From assembly GCA_964411125.1 (NCBI GenBank), contig CAYPJU010000032.1, positions 1-63,930 of the forward strand: 63,930 nucleotides of DNA. The letters are read 5' to 3'. This DNA comes from JBFIHF01 sp964411125. Its GTDB lineage: Bacteria; Myxococcota_A; Bradymonadia; Bradymonadales; Bradymonadaceae. Below are positions 28,472 to 37,916 of the stretch, piece after piece. The translations under genes were made by a program, and so were the position numbers. Within the stretch, counting starts at the first letter, position 1; every line of letters starts with the position of its first letter. The notes below the pieces were generated by a model, which made no database searches, was not told where the DNA came from, and saw only the letters and a list, made by a program, of their open reading frames with translations.

Positions 28472-28587
28472 CCACCGCGCGTAGCGCGGTCCCCCACCGG
28501 CCGAAGGCCGGTCCACCACCGGCCGAAGGCCGGTCCCCCACCGCGCGCAGCGCGGTCCCCCCGCGGAGCGGCCTCCGGCCGCTCCGC
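28472..28587. repeat. Inverted counterpart of the palindromic repeat region (right arm)
   Basis: Contains the same two hairpin cores in opposite orientation (CCACCGCGCGTAGCGCGGT; ACCGGCCGAAGGCCGGT twice; CCACCGCGCGCAGCGCGGT). It ends in the hairpin GCGGAGCGGCC - TCC - GGCCGCTCCGC at 28563-28587. Bases 28538-28587 are the reverse complement of 28091-28140 apart from the 3-nt loop, so the whole 28091-28587 region is a large imperfect inverted repeat. Confidence 0.88.
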
Positions 28588-28657
28588 ATTGACGTTTAAC
28601 GGGCGTTAAGGGAGACTGCGGCGGTCGGATCCCCGTGGGACTTTTTGGGGTTGTGAG

Positions 28658-29905
28658 ATGAGCGAGAAGTTGTGGGTGTTGGTGATTGTGGCGCTGGTGG
28701 GTACCGCCTGCCAGGGGAGGCGGTTCGAGCCGGCGGCGTCGGTGTCGAAGTTTCGGTTGCTGGGGGTTTCGGCGGAGCCGCCGGAGGTGCGACCGGGGGG
28801 AGCCACGACCCTGGAGGCGCTGACCTTCGTGCCCGACGACGGGCCGATTTCGTACCGCTGGGAGTGGTGCCCGTTCACGACGAGCGCTTCTGATCTGTAC
28901 GCCTGTCCGATTACGCAGGAAGAGATGGAGGAGGCGTTGCAGGCAGCGGCGGACGAAGGGATTCCGCCTCAGCTTCTGGAGTTTCCGCCGTTCGATCTCG
29001 GGACCGAGCCGACGGCGACGCTGCCGTATCCGTTCCTGCAGCCGGTGTTGGTGGCGTTTTGCGAGGGGATTCAGGCCCAGCTCGCCGAGGCTGCCGAAGA
29101 GAACGAAGCGCTCGCCGGGGCGTTGCCGACGTTCAACTGTGACGAGACGTACGACGTGTCGGTGCGACTCGTGGTGCGAAACAGCGACGAACCGGTGACC
29201 GACGAGATCCTCGAGAACCTCGTCGAACAGCCGAAAGAAGACGTGATCGTCGCGAAGAAGCGTGTGGCGCTGTGGCTCGGCTCGGAGAACGAGCAGGACG
29301 CGAATCCGGTGATCACGGCGGTCGACATCCGTCCGGCGAACGAGGACGACCTCGACATTCTGCGCGACGCCGGGCACGACTGGGTGGACACGATCGACGA
29401 TCTCGACGAGGACTGGTACCGCGTCGAGGCCGACGAGCAGGTGCCGATCCTCGTGGGCGTGCAATACGAGATGCGGACGCTCGTCGACGAGGGCTCGATC
29501 CAGACCTACAGCAAGCTCGGAGCCGTCGGATCGGACGAGCGGTACCAGGAACCGGCGCCCGAGTCGCTCGAATACGACTGGTTCGCGACCGCCGGATCCC
29601 TGCGGCCCAACGACTCCTTTCACGTCGTGGGGCGGACGGATCTGGAAGACGTTTCCAACACTGTCTTCGCCATTCCCACCACGGACACCAGCCAGACGTT
29701 TGGCGGCGCCGATGGCGAGCGTTTCATCGAGTCGTGTCCGGAGCTCGACGACGGCCCGGACGCCGGCTGCGAAGTGAAAGTCTGGACGGTCGTGCGCGAC
29801 AGCCGCCGCGGCATCACCTGGGTCGAACGGACCCTCTTCGCCACGGGCCTCGTCGAAGGCCGGATCCCCGACCCGTCCGAGGACGTCGCCGTCGACGTCG
29901 ACTGA
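28658..29905 (+). CDS. Lipoprotein of unknown function, partner of the downstream TonB receptor
   Basis: A 415-residue predicted lipoprotein. The signal MSEKLWVLVIVALVGTACQG has lipobox Cys18. I do not recognise a catalytic domain. The first about 40 mature residues resemble an Ig-like or PKD-like start (SKFRLLGVSAEPPEVRPGG), followed by an acidic, Asp/Glu-rich body with few Cys. It ends 14 bp before the TonB-domain receptor on the same strand. A co-transcribed surface lipoprotein next to a TonB receptor is often its substrate-binding or accessory subunit; that role is inferred. Confidence 0.8.
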   Translation: MSEKLWVLVIVALVGTACQGRRFEPAASVSKFRLLGVSAEPPEVRPGGATTLEALTFVPDDGPISYRWEWCPFTTSASDLYACPITQEEMEEALQAAADEGIPPQLLEFPPFDLGTEPTATLPYPFLQPVLVAFCEGIQAQLAEAAEENEALAGALPTFNCDETYDVSVRLVVRNSDEPVTDEILENLVEQPKEDVIVAKKRVALWLGSENEQDANPVITAVDIRPANEDDLDILRDAGHDWVDTIDDLDEDWYRVEADEQVPILVGVQYEMRTLVDEGSIQTYSKLGAVGSDERYQEPAPESLEYDWFATAGSLRPNDSFHVVGRTDLEDVSNTVFAIPTTDTSQTFGGADGERFIESCPELDDGPDAGCEVKVWTVVRDSRRGITWVERTLFATGLVEGRIPDPSEDVAVDVD

Positions 29906-29919
29906 TCGCAGGAAGCCAG

Positions 29920-32832
29920 ATGTACCTACGAAACTGCAGAATCGCGCTGTTCCTGGCGCTGCTCTTCGTCGGCTCCCCTGCGTTCGCTCAGGACGAGGAG
30001 CCCCAGGAGAAGGGCGACGTGCGAGTCACGAAGGCGCCGCAACTCGTCGAGAGTGCGACCGCCGACTATACGCAGGCCGCCGTCGATGCGCGGATCGAAG
30101 GCCCCGTGAAGTTGCGGCTGACGATCTCGGACACCGGGAAGGTCACGAAGGTCGAGGTTCTGGAGGGCCTCGGCTACGGGCTCGACGAGGCCGCTGTCGC
30201 TGCCGCGAAGCAGTTCGTCTTCGAGCCCGCCGAGATCAACGGTGCGCCGTCGTCGGTCGTCCTGACGTTCACGATCAACTTCTCGCTCCCGATCTTGCCA
30301 TCCGCGCTGGAAGGACGCGTGGTCGACAGCGTGTCGGGGAGCGGGGTCGAGGCGCGCGTGAACATCGTCTACGTCGGCGACGAGTACGACCCGGCCCCCG
30401 AAGCCGAGCTCCTCACCGAGCCCGACGGGACGTTCGCGTTCGCCGAGATTCCTCCCGGCGAGTACAAGGTCACGTTGCAGGTGAAAGGGTACGATCCCTA
30501 CGAATCGACCATCGAGCTCCTCCCCGGGGAGACCTCCGAGATCGGATTCCGTGTCGATGCTTCCCCGGAGAACTTCGTCGGCACCGTCCGCGAGACCGGG
30601 ACGCGAAAGCCGCTCTCCGCCGTCAAAGTCCAGCTCTGGACTCCCGATGGCGACGAGCCGTTCGCCGAAGCTTACACCGACAAGGAGGGGCGCTTCGCGT
30701 TCCGCGGTGTCCCCGTGGGCAGCTACACGCTGCGCCTGTCGGCGACGGGCTACTTCACCTCCACCTCCGAAGGGTTGCAGGTGCTGACCGGCGAGGTGAC
30801 GGACGGGACCTTCCTGATCGAAGCCGAGTACTACGACGAGTACACGGTGAAGACGGTCGCAAAGCGGGCCCGCACGGAGATCGCCAAGCGCCGCCTCGAG
30901 CTCGAGGAAGTACGTCGCATCCCGGGAACGGGCGGAGACGTCGTCCGCGTCGTCCAGAACCTGCCGGGCGTCGCGCGGGCGCCCGCGCTGTCGGGGCTGC
31001 TCATCGTCCGCGGCTCGTCGCCGCAGGACACGCGCATCTACCTCGACGGTGACGAGATCCCGATCGTCTATCACTTCCTCGGAGGACCCGCGGTCATCAA
31101 CTCCGAGATGATCGACGCGATCGACTTCTACCCCGGCAACTTCTCGACCTACTACGGACGCGCCACGGGCGGCGTCATCGACCTGTCGACCCGCTCGCCC
31201 AACGACGAGCGATTGCACGGCATCGTCGAGGCCGACATCCTCGACGCGACGATCCTCGCCGAAGGGCCGATCACCGAGGACCTCAGCATCGCCCTGTCCG
31301 GCCGACGCAGCTACTTCGACGTCTTCTTGCCGCTGATCCTGCCGCAAGACGGCCCCGACATCTTCGTCGCCCCGCGTTACTACGATTACCAGGCGTGGGT
31401 CACCTACAAGGGGATCGAGAACCACCTCTTCGAGCTCATCATCACGGGCTCCGACGATCGCCTCGAGATCCTCTTGCCCCCCGAAGAGGCGGTCGGAAAC
31501 CGCGACGTCGTCGTCGACGGCATCGACTTCGTCAGCTCGTTCTACCGCGGCCTCGCGAAGTGGCAGTGGCGTCCGAACCTGCCGATCGAGAACGACTTCC
31601 AGCTCTCTTACGGCTTCAACAAGGTCTCGTTCGACGTCGCCGAGAACCTCTACTTCGAGGTCGGCCTCGCCGCTGCGCAGATGCGAAACGATCTGCGCCT
31701 GAAGTTCAGCGACCATTTCACGATGCGGATGGGCGTCGACAACCAGTTCGGCAACGCGAAGGTGCGGTTCGCCTCCCCGACGTTCGCCGACCAGGAAGCC
31801 GACGTCGACAACAACGGCGAGGGGCGTCCGAACTTCCAGGGAGATTTCATCGAGGAGGAGCGCAACACACCGGTGCAGCTCCCCGCGGTCTACCTCGAGC
31901 CCGAGATTCGTCCCTACGACAAGCTGCTGCTGACCCCGGGCCTGCGCGTCGATCACTACGGGCCGCTAGGCGTCACGACCGCTTCCCCCCGGTTCTCTTT
32001 CCGCTGGGACTTCATCGACCGCGTCACCGCGAAGGGTGGAGTCGGGCTCTTCACCCAGCCGCCGCTCGCCGGAACCGAGGATGCCGAATTCGGGAACCCG
32101 AACATCCTCCCCGAGAAAGCGATTCAGTACGGCTTGGGGGGGGAGTGGCGTCCGGTCGACTACTTCGAGATCGACGCGACGGGATTCTTCCGTGACAGCT
32201 ACGACATCTTGAGCCAGACGAACGAACTGAAGCTCAATCAGGACGGGGAGTCCGTCCCGATCTTCTTCGAAAACGAAGGAGAAGGCCGTTCCTACGGGGT
32301 CGAGCTCCTGCTCCGCCACTATCCTCAGAACCGCTTCTTCGGTTGGGTCGCCTACACCCTGAGCTGGGCGGAGCGTCTCAACGTCGTGACCGGCGAGTTC
32401 GACCCCTACGAGTACGATCAGCGCCACATCCTGACGATTCTCGCTGGTTACAACCTGCCGTGGAACGTCGACGTGTCGGGGCGCTTCCGCCTGACGACCG
32501 GCAACCCGTTTACGCCGATCATCGGTTCGGTCTACGACGCGGACACCGACGACTACAACCCTGTCTACGGTCCACAGAACTCGGCCCGCGAGCGCACGTT
32601 CCATCAGCTCGACGTGCGTGTCGACAAGAAGTGGATCTTCGACGGCTGGATCCTGGGCGCGTACCTCGACGTCACCAACGCCTACAACGCCAAGAACTCG
32701 GAGGGGACGCGCTACAACTACGACTACTCCGACTCGGAGCCGGTTCGAGGGCTTCCGATCATTCCGAGCATCGGGGTGAAGGGCGAGTTCTGGGCCGACG
32801 GCCCCGTCTTCGGGGGCGGAGACGACGAGTAG
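29920..32832 (+). CDS. TonB-dependent receptor with its own TonB C-terminal domain and two carboxypeptidase-regulatory-like domains
   Basis: A 970-residue outer-membrane receptor. Signal peptide MYLRNCRIALFLALLFVGSPAFA. Residues about 30-125 form a TonB C-terminal (energy-transducer) domain: VDARIEGPVKLRLTISDTGK and AVAAAKQFVFEPAEINGAP. Two beta-sandwich CarboxypepD_reg-like domains follow at about 127-215 and 217-305. The plug then starts near ELEEVRRIPGTGGDVVRVVQ with IVRGSSPQDTRIYLDGDEIP, followed by the barrel. The start at ATG 29920 is preceded by GCAGGAAG; the frame is open far upstream in the overlapping lipoprotein gene. The substrate is unknown. Confidence 0.9.
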   Translation: MYLRNCRIALFLALLFVGSPAFAQDEEPQEKGDVRVTKAPQLVESATADYTQAAVDARIEGPVKLRLTISDTGKVTKVEVLEGLGYGLDEAAVAAAKQFVFEPAEINGAPSSVVLTFTINFSLPILPSALEGRVVDSVSGSGVEARVNIVYVGDEYDPAPEAELLTEPDGTFAFAEIPPGEYKVTLQVKGYDPYESTIELLPGETSEIGFRVDASPENFVGTVRETGTRKPLSAVKVQLWTPDGDEPFAEAYTDKEGRFAFRGVPVGSYTLRLSATGYFTSTSEGLQVLTGEVTDGTFLIEAEYYDEYTVKTVAKRARTEIAKRRLELEEVRRIPGTGGDVVRVVQNLPGVARAPALSGLLIVRGSSPQDTRIYLDGDEIPIVYHFLGGPAVINSEMIDAIDFYPGNFSTYYGRATGGVIDLSTRSPNDERLHGIVEADILDATILAEGPITEDLSIALSGRRSYFDVFLPLILPQDGPDIFVAPRYYDYQAWVTYKGIENHLFELIITGSDDRLEILLPPEEAVGNRDVVVDGIDFVSSFYRGLAKWQWRPNLPIENDFQLSYGFNKVSFDVAENLYFEVGLAAAQMRNDLRLKFSDHFTMRMGVDNQFGNAKVRFASPTFADQEADVDNNGEGRPNFQGDFIEEERNTPVQLPAVYLEPEIRPYDKLLLTPGLRVDHYGPLGVTTASPRFSFRWDFIDRVTAKGGVGLFTQPPLAGTEDAEFGNPNILPEKAIQYGLGGEWRPVDYFEIDATGFFRDSYDILSQTNELKLNQDGESVPIFFENEGEGRSYGVELLLRHYPQNRFFGWVAYTLSWAERLNVVTGEFDPYEYDQRHILTILAGYNLPWNVDVSGRFRLTTGNPFTPIIGSVYDADTDDYNPVYGPQNSARERTFHQLDVRVDKKWIFDGWILGAYLDVTNAYNAKNSEGTRYNYDYSDSEPVRGLPIIPSIGVKGEFWADGPVFGGGDDE

Positions 32833-32836
32833 CGCG

Positions 32837-34537
32837 TCAGTCGCGGAAGATCTGCGCGCGAATCCACTCCATCATCTCGCGGAGCGACTCGGCGGTCGGC
32901 ACGAACTTCGCGCCGGCCGCTTCGTAGAGGCCTTCGACGTCACGCTGCGGCCCCAGCGCCAGCGCCTCCTTGTAAGCTTTCATCGCGCCGGCGAGGTCCT
33001 TCTCGGCGGCGAGCGCGATCTGCAGCGAGCCGAGCTGCGCGAAGCCGTACTCGATGAAGTAGAACGGCACGATGAAGAAATGCAGGATGCGGTGGTACCC
33101 GTTCTCCCGGGTCTCGATCGGGATCCCCGAATAGTCGGTGTCGGGGTAGAAGCGCTCGGTCAGCTCGACCCACTTCGCGCGTCGCTCGGCCCGGGTGTGG
33201 TCGGGGTGGGTGTAGAGCCACTGTTGGAACGCATCGCCCAGCGCCACGCTCGCGAGTAGCGACGGAATACGCATCAGGTGCTCGCGGATCGCCCGCTCGC
33301 GGTCGGCCTCGTCGTAGAATTCGTCGAGCGTCCGGTAATGCAGGAGTTCCTGCGCCATCGACGCCACTTCGTTGAATTCGGTCGGCACCGAGACGCCCGC
33401 CATCGGTCGAGCATCGACGCTCATCAGCCCGTGAAATGCGTGCCCCGCTTCGTGCAGCAGGGTGACGATGTCGTCCTGATTGCCCGCGGCATTGGCGAAG
33501 ATGAAGGGGCGGCGGTCCCACGAATACCACGTCATGAAGCCTCCCTGCCGTTTGTTGGGGCGGCTGGCGAGGTCCATGTTGGTGCGGATCGACGCGAACA
33601 TCTCGCCGAGCTCGGGGTCGAGCCGACGCATCATCCGCTCGACGCCGTCCTTGAGTTGGTCGACGTCTTCGAACGGCCGCAGCGGCTCTCCGCCCCGCGG
33701 ATCCGCGGCGCCGTCCCACGGACGGTACGTGTCGAGGCCGAGCGCTTCGGTCTTCCACTTCGCGATGTCGGTGAGGAGAGGGGTCACTTCCTGCTCCACC
33801 AGCCTCGCGTATTCGTCGCAGGCCTCGGGTCCGTAGTCGCGCAACTTCTGGGCGAAGACATACTCTCGATAGCTCGGGAAGCCCGCGTTGGCGGCGATCT
33901 TCTTACGAACCTCGAAGAGCTCGTCGAACAGCTCCTCGAGCGCCTCGGAGGTCGAAGCCAACAGTTCTGCCTTCGCTTCGTAGGCCGCCTTTCGGACTTC
34001 GCGATCGGAGGACATGTCGTAACGACGCATCGCCGCCATCGTCCGGATTGCACCGTCGAACTCGATCGTCCACCCGCCGGAGATCTGCTGGTACTCGTTC
34101 GTCAGCTCCGCCTCGCGCCGTTCGAGGTCGATGTTCTCCTCGCGGAAGAGCTCGACCTCGGCCCGGACTTCCCGCACGAACGGCGCCCAGTGCCCGGTCT
34201 CGAACGACGACGCGACGGGTGACTCCAGAAACTTCCGGTTGAGCTTGTCGCCGTATCCCGACAGGGCGGGCATCACGAACTGCACGATCTGCCCCCACCG
34301 CTCGGCGGCCTCTTCGTCGTCGGTGTGAATCGACACCGCGACGCGCGACTTCGTGATGTAGTCCGCCACCCACGCGTTCGTCTCGTTCCATCGCTCGAGG
34401 AACGTCTGCATCCCCGCTTCGTCTTCCGTCCCCATCGCGAGTAGCGCCTCGTACACCGGTTCGATGACGTCGAGATTCGCCGGCGACTCGGCGGGAGTGA
34501 AGCTTCGTTCCATCGGCGTGGGCAGTGCGATCGTCAT
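32837..34537 (-). CDS. M3-family zinc oligoendopeptidase
   Basis: A 566-residue cytosolic metallopeptidase of the thimet/oligoendopeptidase F family, which trims short peptides. The zinc-binding helix LLHEAGHAFHGL (HExxH near residue 360) is present, followed by the expected Glu-containing region PTEFNEVASMAQELLHYRTL. The start at ATG 34537 (MTIALPTPMERSF) has GGAGAA upstream; the frame is open 19 codons further. The 3' end lies 4 bp from the convergent receptor gene. Nothing in the neighbourhood links it to a specific pathway. Confidence 0.92.
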   Translation of the reverse strand: MTIALPTPMERSFTPAESPANLDVIEPVYEALLAMGTEDEAGMQTFLERWNETNAWVADYITKSRVAVSIHTDDEEAAERWGQIVQFVMPALSGYGDKLNRKFLESPVASSFETGHWAPFVREVRAEVELFREENIDLERREAELTNEYQQISGGWTIEFDGAIRTMAAMRRYDMSSDREVRKAAYEAKAELLASTSEALEELFDELFEVRKKIAANAGFPSYREYVFAQKLRDYGPEACDEYARLVEQEVTPLLTDIAKWKTEALGLDTYRPWDGAADPRGGEPLRPFEDVDQLKDGVERMMRRLDPELGEMFASIRTNMDLASRPNKRQGGFMTWYSWDRRPFIFANAAGNQDDIVTLLHEAGHAFHGLMSVDARPMAGVSVPTEFNEVASMAQELLHYRTLDEFYDEADRERAIREHLMRIPSLLASVALGDAFQQWLYTHPDHTRAERRAKWVELTERFYPDTDYSGIPIETRENGYHRILHFFIVPFYFIEYGFAQLGSLQIALAAEKDLAGAMKAYKEALALGPQRDVEGLYEAAGAKFVPTAESLREMMEWIRAQIFRD

Positions 34538-34714
34538 GTTCTTCTCCGGGAAATCGTTCGCCGGGACGTTAACCGAGCCCCTGCCATCCTTCAATGGTTA
34601 CGCAGCGCGCGCGCCGACGTCTGAAAGAAGTTTTAGGCGAGTGCTCCGCGCGGTCTTGAGAGAGTCGAAACATCGAGGCGCTGGTCGCCCGTCCATCCAC
34701 CGAAGGAGTTTCTC

Positions 34715-35296
34715 ATGAACCGTCATCGCACTCTCTCTCTCGTTGCTCTCACACTCGCCATCGCCGGATGCGGTTCGCTCGAAGAGCCTGCCCCTGCGCC
34801 CGACGTCGAGACGGAGCCCCCGACGTGTGGGGCAAAGTGCGACGCCGTCGACTCGGACGCTCCGCTCGACGTCCCGGAGGTGTCGGACGAGGGCGTGTAC
34901 TGGTCGATCACGGGCGCACCCGCCCGACAGCTCGTGGACCTCTTCGTCGCCGCGGCGGCCGTGTCTGACGCGGTCAACGTCTCGGAGGTCAGGTACTCGC
35001 AGCGGGAGTCGTTTTCGAACCCGAAATACACCACGCTCGGCGACGGGAATCTGTCGTGCGAGGTGAGGCAGTACGGCGGACCGCATTGCGCGCTCTATGA
35101 CGCAGAGGTGAGCGTCATGGCTGCACCCGAGCCGGGCCAGACCTTCGTCCTCTTCTCCGGGGGCCCCGGTTCGAGCGCGTACGACATCGCGAACCTCTTG
35201 GAGATCGTCGAGTCGTCGGGCGCGGCTTTTTCGAGCACGCTGAGCTGCTCGACCGAGGCTGCTGGAGTGGAGTGTGCCCTCGTCTACGACCGCTGA
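34715..35296 (+). CDS. Small hypothetical lipoprotein
   Basis: A 193-residue lipoprotein. A good ribosome site (GAAGGAG) precedes ATG 34715, and the signal MNRHRTLSLVALTLAIAGCGS has lipobox Cys19. The mature part is acidic and has a few paired Cys (PPTCGAKCDAVDSD, SCEVRQYGGPHCALYD, LSCSTEAAGVEC) that could form disulfides. No family is recognised. It ends one base before an open frame leading into the PEGA kinase. Confidence 0.75.
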   Translation: MNRHRTLSLVALTLAIAGCGSLEEPAPAPDVETEPPTCGAKCDAVDSDAPLDVPEVSDEGVYWSITGAPARQLVDLFVAAAAVSDAVNVSEVRYSQRESFSNPKYTTLGDGNLSCEVRQYGGPHCALYDAEVSVMAAPEPGQTFVLFSGGPGSSAYDIANLLEIVESSGAAFSSTLSCSTEAAGVECALVYDR

Positions 35297-35341
35297 ATGA
35301 CACCAAGAATAGTCTTCCGCTACGCCCAAGAAAGCGCGCAG

Positions 35342-35371
35342 TTGACAATCCCGGCTACGTTTCACTACATT
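35342..35371 (+). promoter_or_regulatory. Predicted sigma-70-like promoter for the PEGA kinase operon
   Basis: A perfect -35 TTGACA at 35342-35347 is followed after 18 nt by TACATT (35366-35371; 4 of 6 match). It falls between the lipoprotein stop and the proposed kinase GTG at 35444. This argues that the upstream ATG at 35297 is not the kinase start. Confidence 0.45.
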
Positions 35372-35443
35372 CCACAGGTTCGGGACAGGCGCAAATGCAG
35401 CAACCATGCGCAAGATAGCCTCGCCCTAACGACAGGCGTGCAC

Positions 35444-37903
35444 GTGAGCGAACCCGGAATCCTTCCTAACCCGATTCCTTTTGGGAAGTACTATCTTCTC
35501 GAACGGATCAACGTCGGAGGCATGGCCGAAGTCTACAAGGCCAAGGCTTTTGGCGTGGAGGGCTTCGAGCGCCTCCTCGCGGTGAAGAAAATCCTCTCCT
35601 CGATCGCCGAGGACGAGTCCTTCATCAACATGTTCATCGACGAAGCGAAGATCGCGGGGCAGCTGAACCACCCCAACATCGCGCAGATCTTCGACCTCGG
35701 AAAGGTCGACGGCTCGTACTTCATCGCCCTCGAGTACATCGGCGGGAAGGATCTCAAGACGATCTTCGAGCGGTCGCGTCGCCTGGGCGAGAAAGTCTCG
35801 ATCCCGCGGATCTGCTACATCATGATGAAGACGTGCGAGGGCCTCGCCCACGCGCACCACAAGAAGGATGCTCAGGGTCGCGAGCTCAACATCGTCCACC
35901 GTGACGTCTCTCCCCAGAACGTCCTCCTCTCCTACGAAGGGGAGGTGAAGATCATCGACTTCGGGATCGCGAAAGCGCAGGGCAAGACCTCGCAGACGCA
36001 GGTCGGGATCCTGAAAGGAAAGTTCAGCTACATGAGCCCCGAGCAGGTCCGCGGGCTCCACGTCGACAACCGCAGCGACATCTTCTCTCTCGGGATCGTC
36101 CTCTACGAGCTTCTCACGCTGGAGCGGCTCTTCCTCGGGGAGAGCGACTTCGACACGCTGGAGAAGATCCGCAAGGTCGAGATGTCGCCCCCCTCGCTCT
36201 ACAATCCGCACATCCCCAAGGAGCTCGAAGACATCGTCCTGAAGGCGTTGGCGCGTTCGCCCGACGACCGCTTCCAGACGGCGTACGAGTTCGCCGAGGC
36301 GCTCGAGCGCTTCATGCGCAACCAGGGCTACTACTTCACGAACAAAGACCTCGGCTCCTACATGAAGGAGTCGTTCAACGCCGACATCGAGTTCGAGAAC
36401 AAGAAGCTCGAGTACTACAAGAGTCTCAATCTGCAGCCGCTGGAGGCGCCCGCCAACGGCGCGCCCGCGAAGCCATCGCTCGCCGCCGGGCTCTCCTGGG
36501 GCGAAGAGGAGATGGAGACGCAGATATTCGGACGGGACGACTCCGAGGAGCTTATCGTCGACGAGGCGGACATCGTCTACGCCGACCTGGAGACCGACGA
36601 CTCGGCGCTCATCGTCGAGGACGACGAGCCGAACTGGAGCTCCGAGAACCTCGACATGTCGTTCGAGGATCCGCTCGATCGCGTGATCAACTCGCCGCGT
36701 CCCCGTACGGCGTCGACCGCACAGCTTCCCGCGGCCGAGCCGCGCCGCGATCCGCGTCAGACGATCGACGGCATCAAGACTCCGGCGGGCTCGTCGAACC
36801 AGTCGTGGGTGAAGATCGTCCTCATCGCGCTGCTCGTCGTCGTCGTGGGATTTGGGCTCATCTGGAAGTTCGTCGTGCCGCATACGGCACCGATCACCGT
36901 GAAGACGAAGCCGGATACGGTGAAGATCTACGTCAACGGCGAACTCAGGCACGACGGCACCACCCCGATTGATCTCGAGCTCGAGCCCGGCCCCACCGAG
37001 TTCGAAGTGCGCGCCGAGGGCTACGCTCCGTTCAAGACGTCCCGGACGATCGTCGCCGGCAAACCGTACAATCTGACACAGCATCTGGAGCCCGAGGGAA
37101 CCGTCGGCGGGTCGCTGCTGGTCAAATCCGAGCCTCCGGGAGCGCAGATCGAGATCAACGGGAAACCGTACGGAGAACCGACCCCGTACACGGTCACCGA
37201 GCTCGGCAAGGGGCCGTGGAAGGTCGTGGTGAAGAAGGATGGATTCCTCCCCGTCGAGGAGCGGCTCGAGGAACTGCCCGCGGCGGGCCTCGCGTTGCGG
37301 CTCAAACCGGAGCGGATCGCGCTCAAGATCACGAGCAAGCCGGATCGGGCCGAGTACACGGTGGTGGAAAAAGAGAGCGACGCGAAGATCGCGACCGGAC
37401 GGACCCCCGACACGATCAAGAATCTCGACGCGACCAAGACGTACTTCGTGACGGTCGAGCATCGAAAGTACGAGACCCACAGCGAGACCATCAGCGCCGA
37501 GTACGACCCCGAAGTCCTGCTCGACGTCACTCTCGACGAAGAGTCGAAGGGTACCGCGCCCGACCCACCCGTCGTGGCCACGGTCACTCCGACTCCCCCT
37601 CGCGAGACGGTGAGGAGAGATCCGCCCAAGAAGGATCCACCGAAGGAAGAGCCGAAAGAAGAACCGAAGGAAGAGCCGAAAGAGAAGGTCGTCGAGGGGA
37701 CGAGCACGCTCAACATCGCTTCCAAACCCGCCGCGCGGGTGTACATCGACGGTGAAGACACCGGTCGCTACACCCCCTTGTTGAACTTCAAAGTGAAGTC
37801 AGGGAAACACAAGATCATTCTCGTGAATCCGGATTTCGGCCTCAACAAGACGTACTACGTCGACGTGAAGCCCGGCGAAAGCAAGCGAATCATCAACAAG
37901 TGA
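35444..37903 (+). CDS. Membrane-anchored Ser/Thr kinase with PEGA repeats
   Basis: A 819-residue protein from the proposed GTG. Kinase domain at about 12-280: NVGGMAEVYKAK, AVKKILSS, HRDVSPQNVLL, IDFGIAKAQG and KFSYMSPEQVRG. The HRD lysine is replaced in the 'HRDVSPQN' form that is common in this kinase subgroup. A long acidic linker leads to one membrane span at about 456-476 (VKIVLIALLVVVVGFGLIW). The outside part holds about four PEGA-like beta domains (VKTKPDTVKIYVNGELR, VKSEPPGAQIEINGKPYGE, ITSKPDRAEYTVV, IASKPAARVYIDGEDTG) and a Pro/Lys/Glu repeat. PEGA domains are thought to bind surface or cell-wall material. The start is uncertain; an in-frame ATG at 35297 exists. Confidence 0.88.
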   Translation: MSEPGILPNPIPFGKYYLLERINVGGMAEVYKAKAFGVEGFERLLAVKKILSSIAEDESFINMFIDEAKIAGQLNHPNIAQIFDLGKVDGSYFIALEYIGGKDLKTIFERSRRLGEKVSIPRICYIMMKTCEGLAHAHHKKDAQGRELNIVHRDVSPQNVLLSYEGEVKIIDFGIAKAQGKTSQTQVGILKGKFSYMSPEQVRGLHVDNRSDIFSLGIVLYELLTLERLFLGESDFDTLEKIRKVEMSPPSLYNPHIPKELEDIVLKALARSPDDRFQTAYEFAEALERFMRNQGYYFTNKDLGSYMKESFNADIEFENKKLEYYKSLNLQPLEAPANGAPAKPSLAAGLSWGEEEMETQIFGRDDSEELIVDEADIVYADLETDDSALIVEDDEPNWSSENLDMSFEDPLDRVINSPRPRTASTAQLPAAEPRRDPRQTIDGIKTPAGSSNQSWVKIVLIALLVVVVGFGLIWKFVVPHTAPITVKTKPDTVKIYVNGELRHDGTTPIDLELEPGPTEFEVRAEGYAPFKTSRTIVAGKPYNLTQHLEPEGTVGGSLLVKSEPPGAQIEINGKPYGEPTPYTVTELGKGPWKVVVKKDGFLPVEERLEELPAAGLALRLKPERIALKITSKPDRAEYTVVEKESDAKIATGRTPDTIKNLDATKTYFVTVEHRKYETHSETISAEYDPEVLLDVTLDEESKGTAPDPPVVATVTPTPPRETVRRDPPKKDPPKEEPKEEPKEEPKEKVVEGTSTLNIASKPAARVYIDGEDTGRYTPLLNFKVKSGKHKIILVNPDFGLNKTYYVDVKPGESKRIINK

Positions 37904-37916
37904 GGCGACTTTCGCC

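Noticed and set aside
28120..28587. Possible CRISPR array or coding frames in the 44-bp repeats
   Set aside because: The repeats are directly adjacent with no variable spacers, and no cas genes are nearby. The frames exist only because 44-bp GC-rich palindromes lack stops, and they run through N bases.
29272..29919. Upstream extension of the TonB-domain receptor through the lipoprotein gene
   Set aside because: The extension is an Arg/Gly-rich shadow of the lipoprotein; a signal peptide and ribosome site define ATG 29920.
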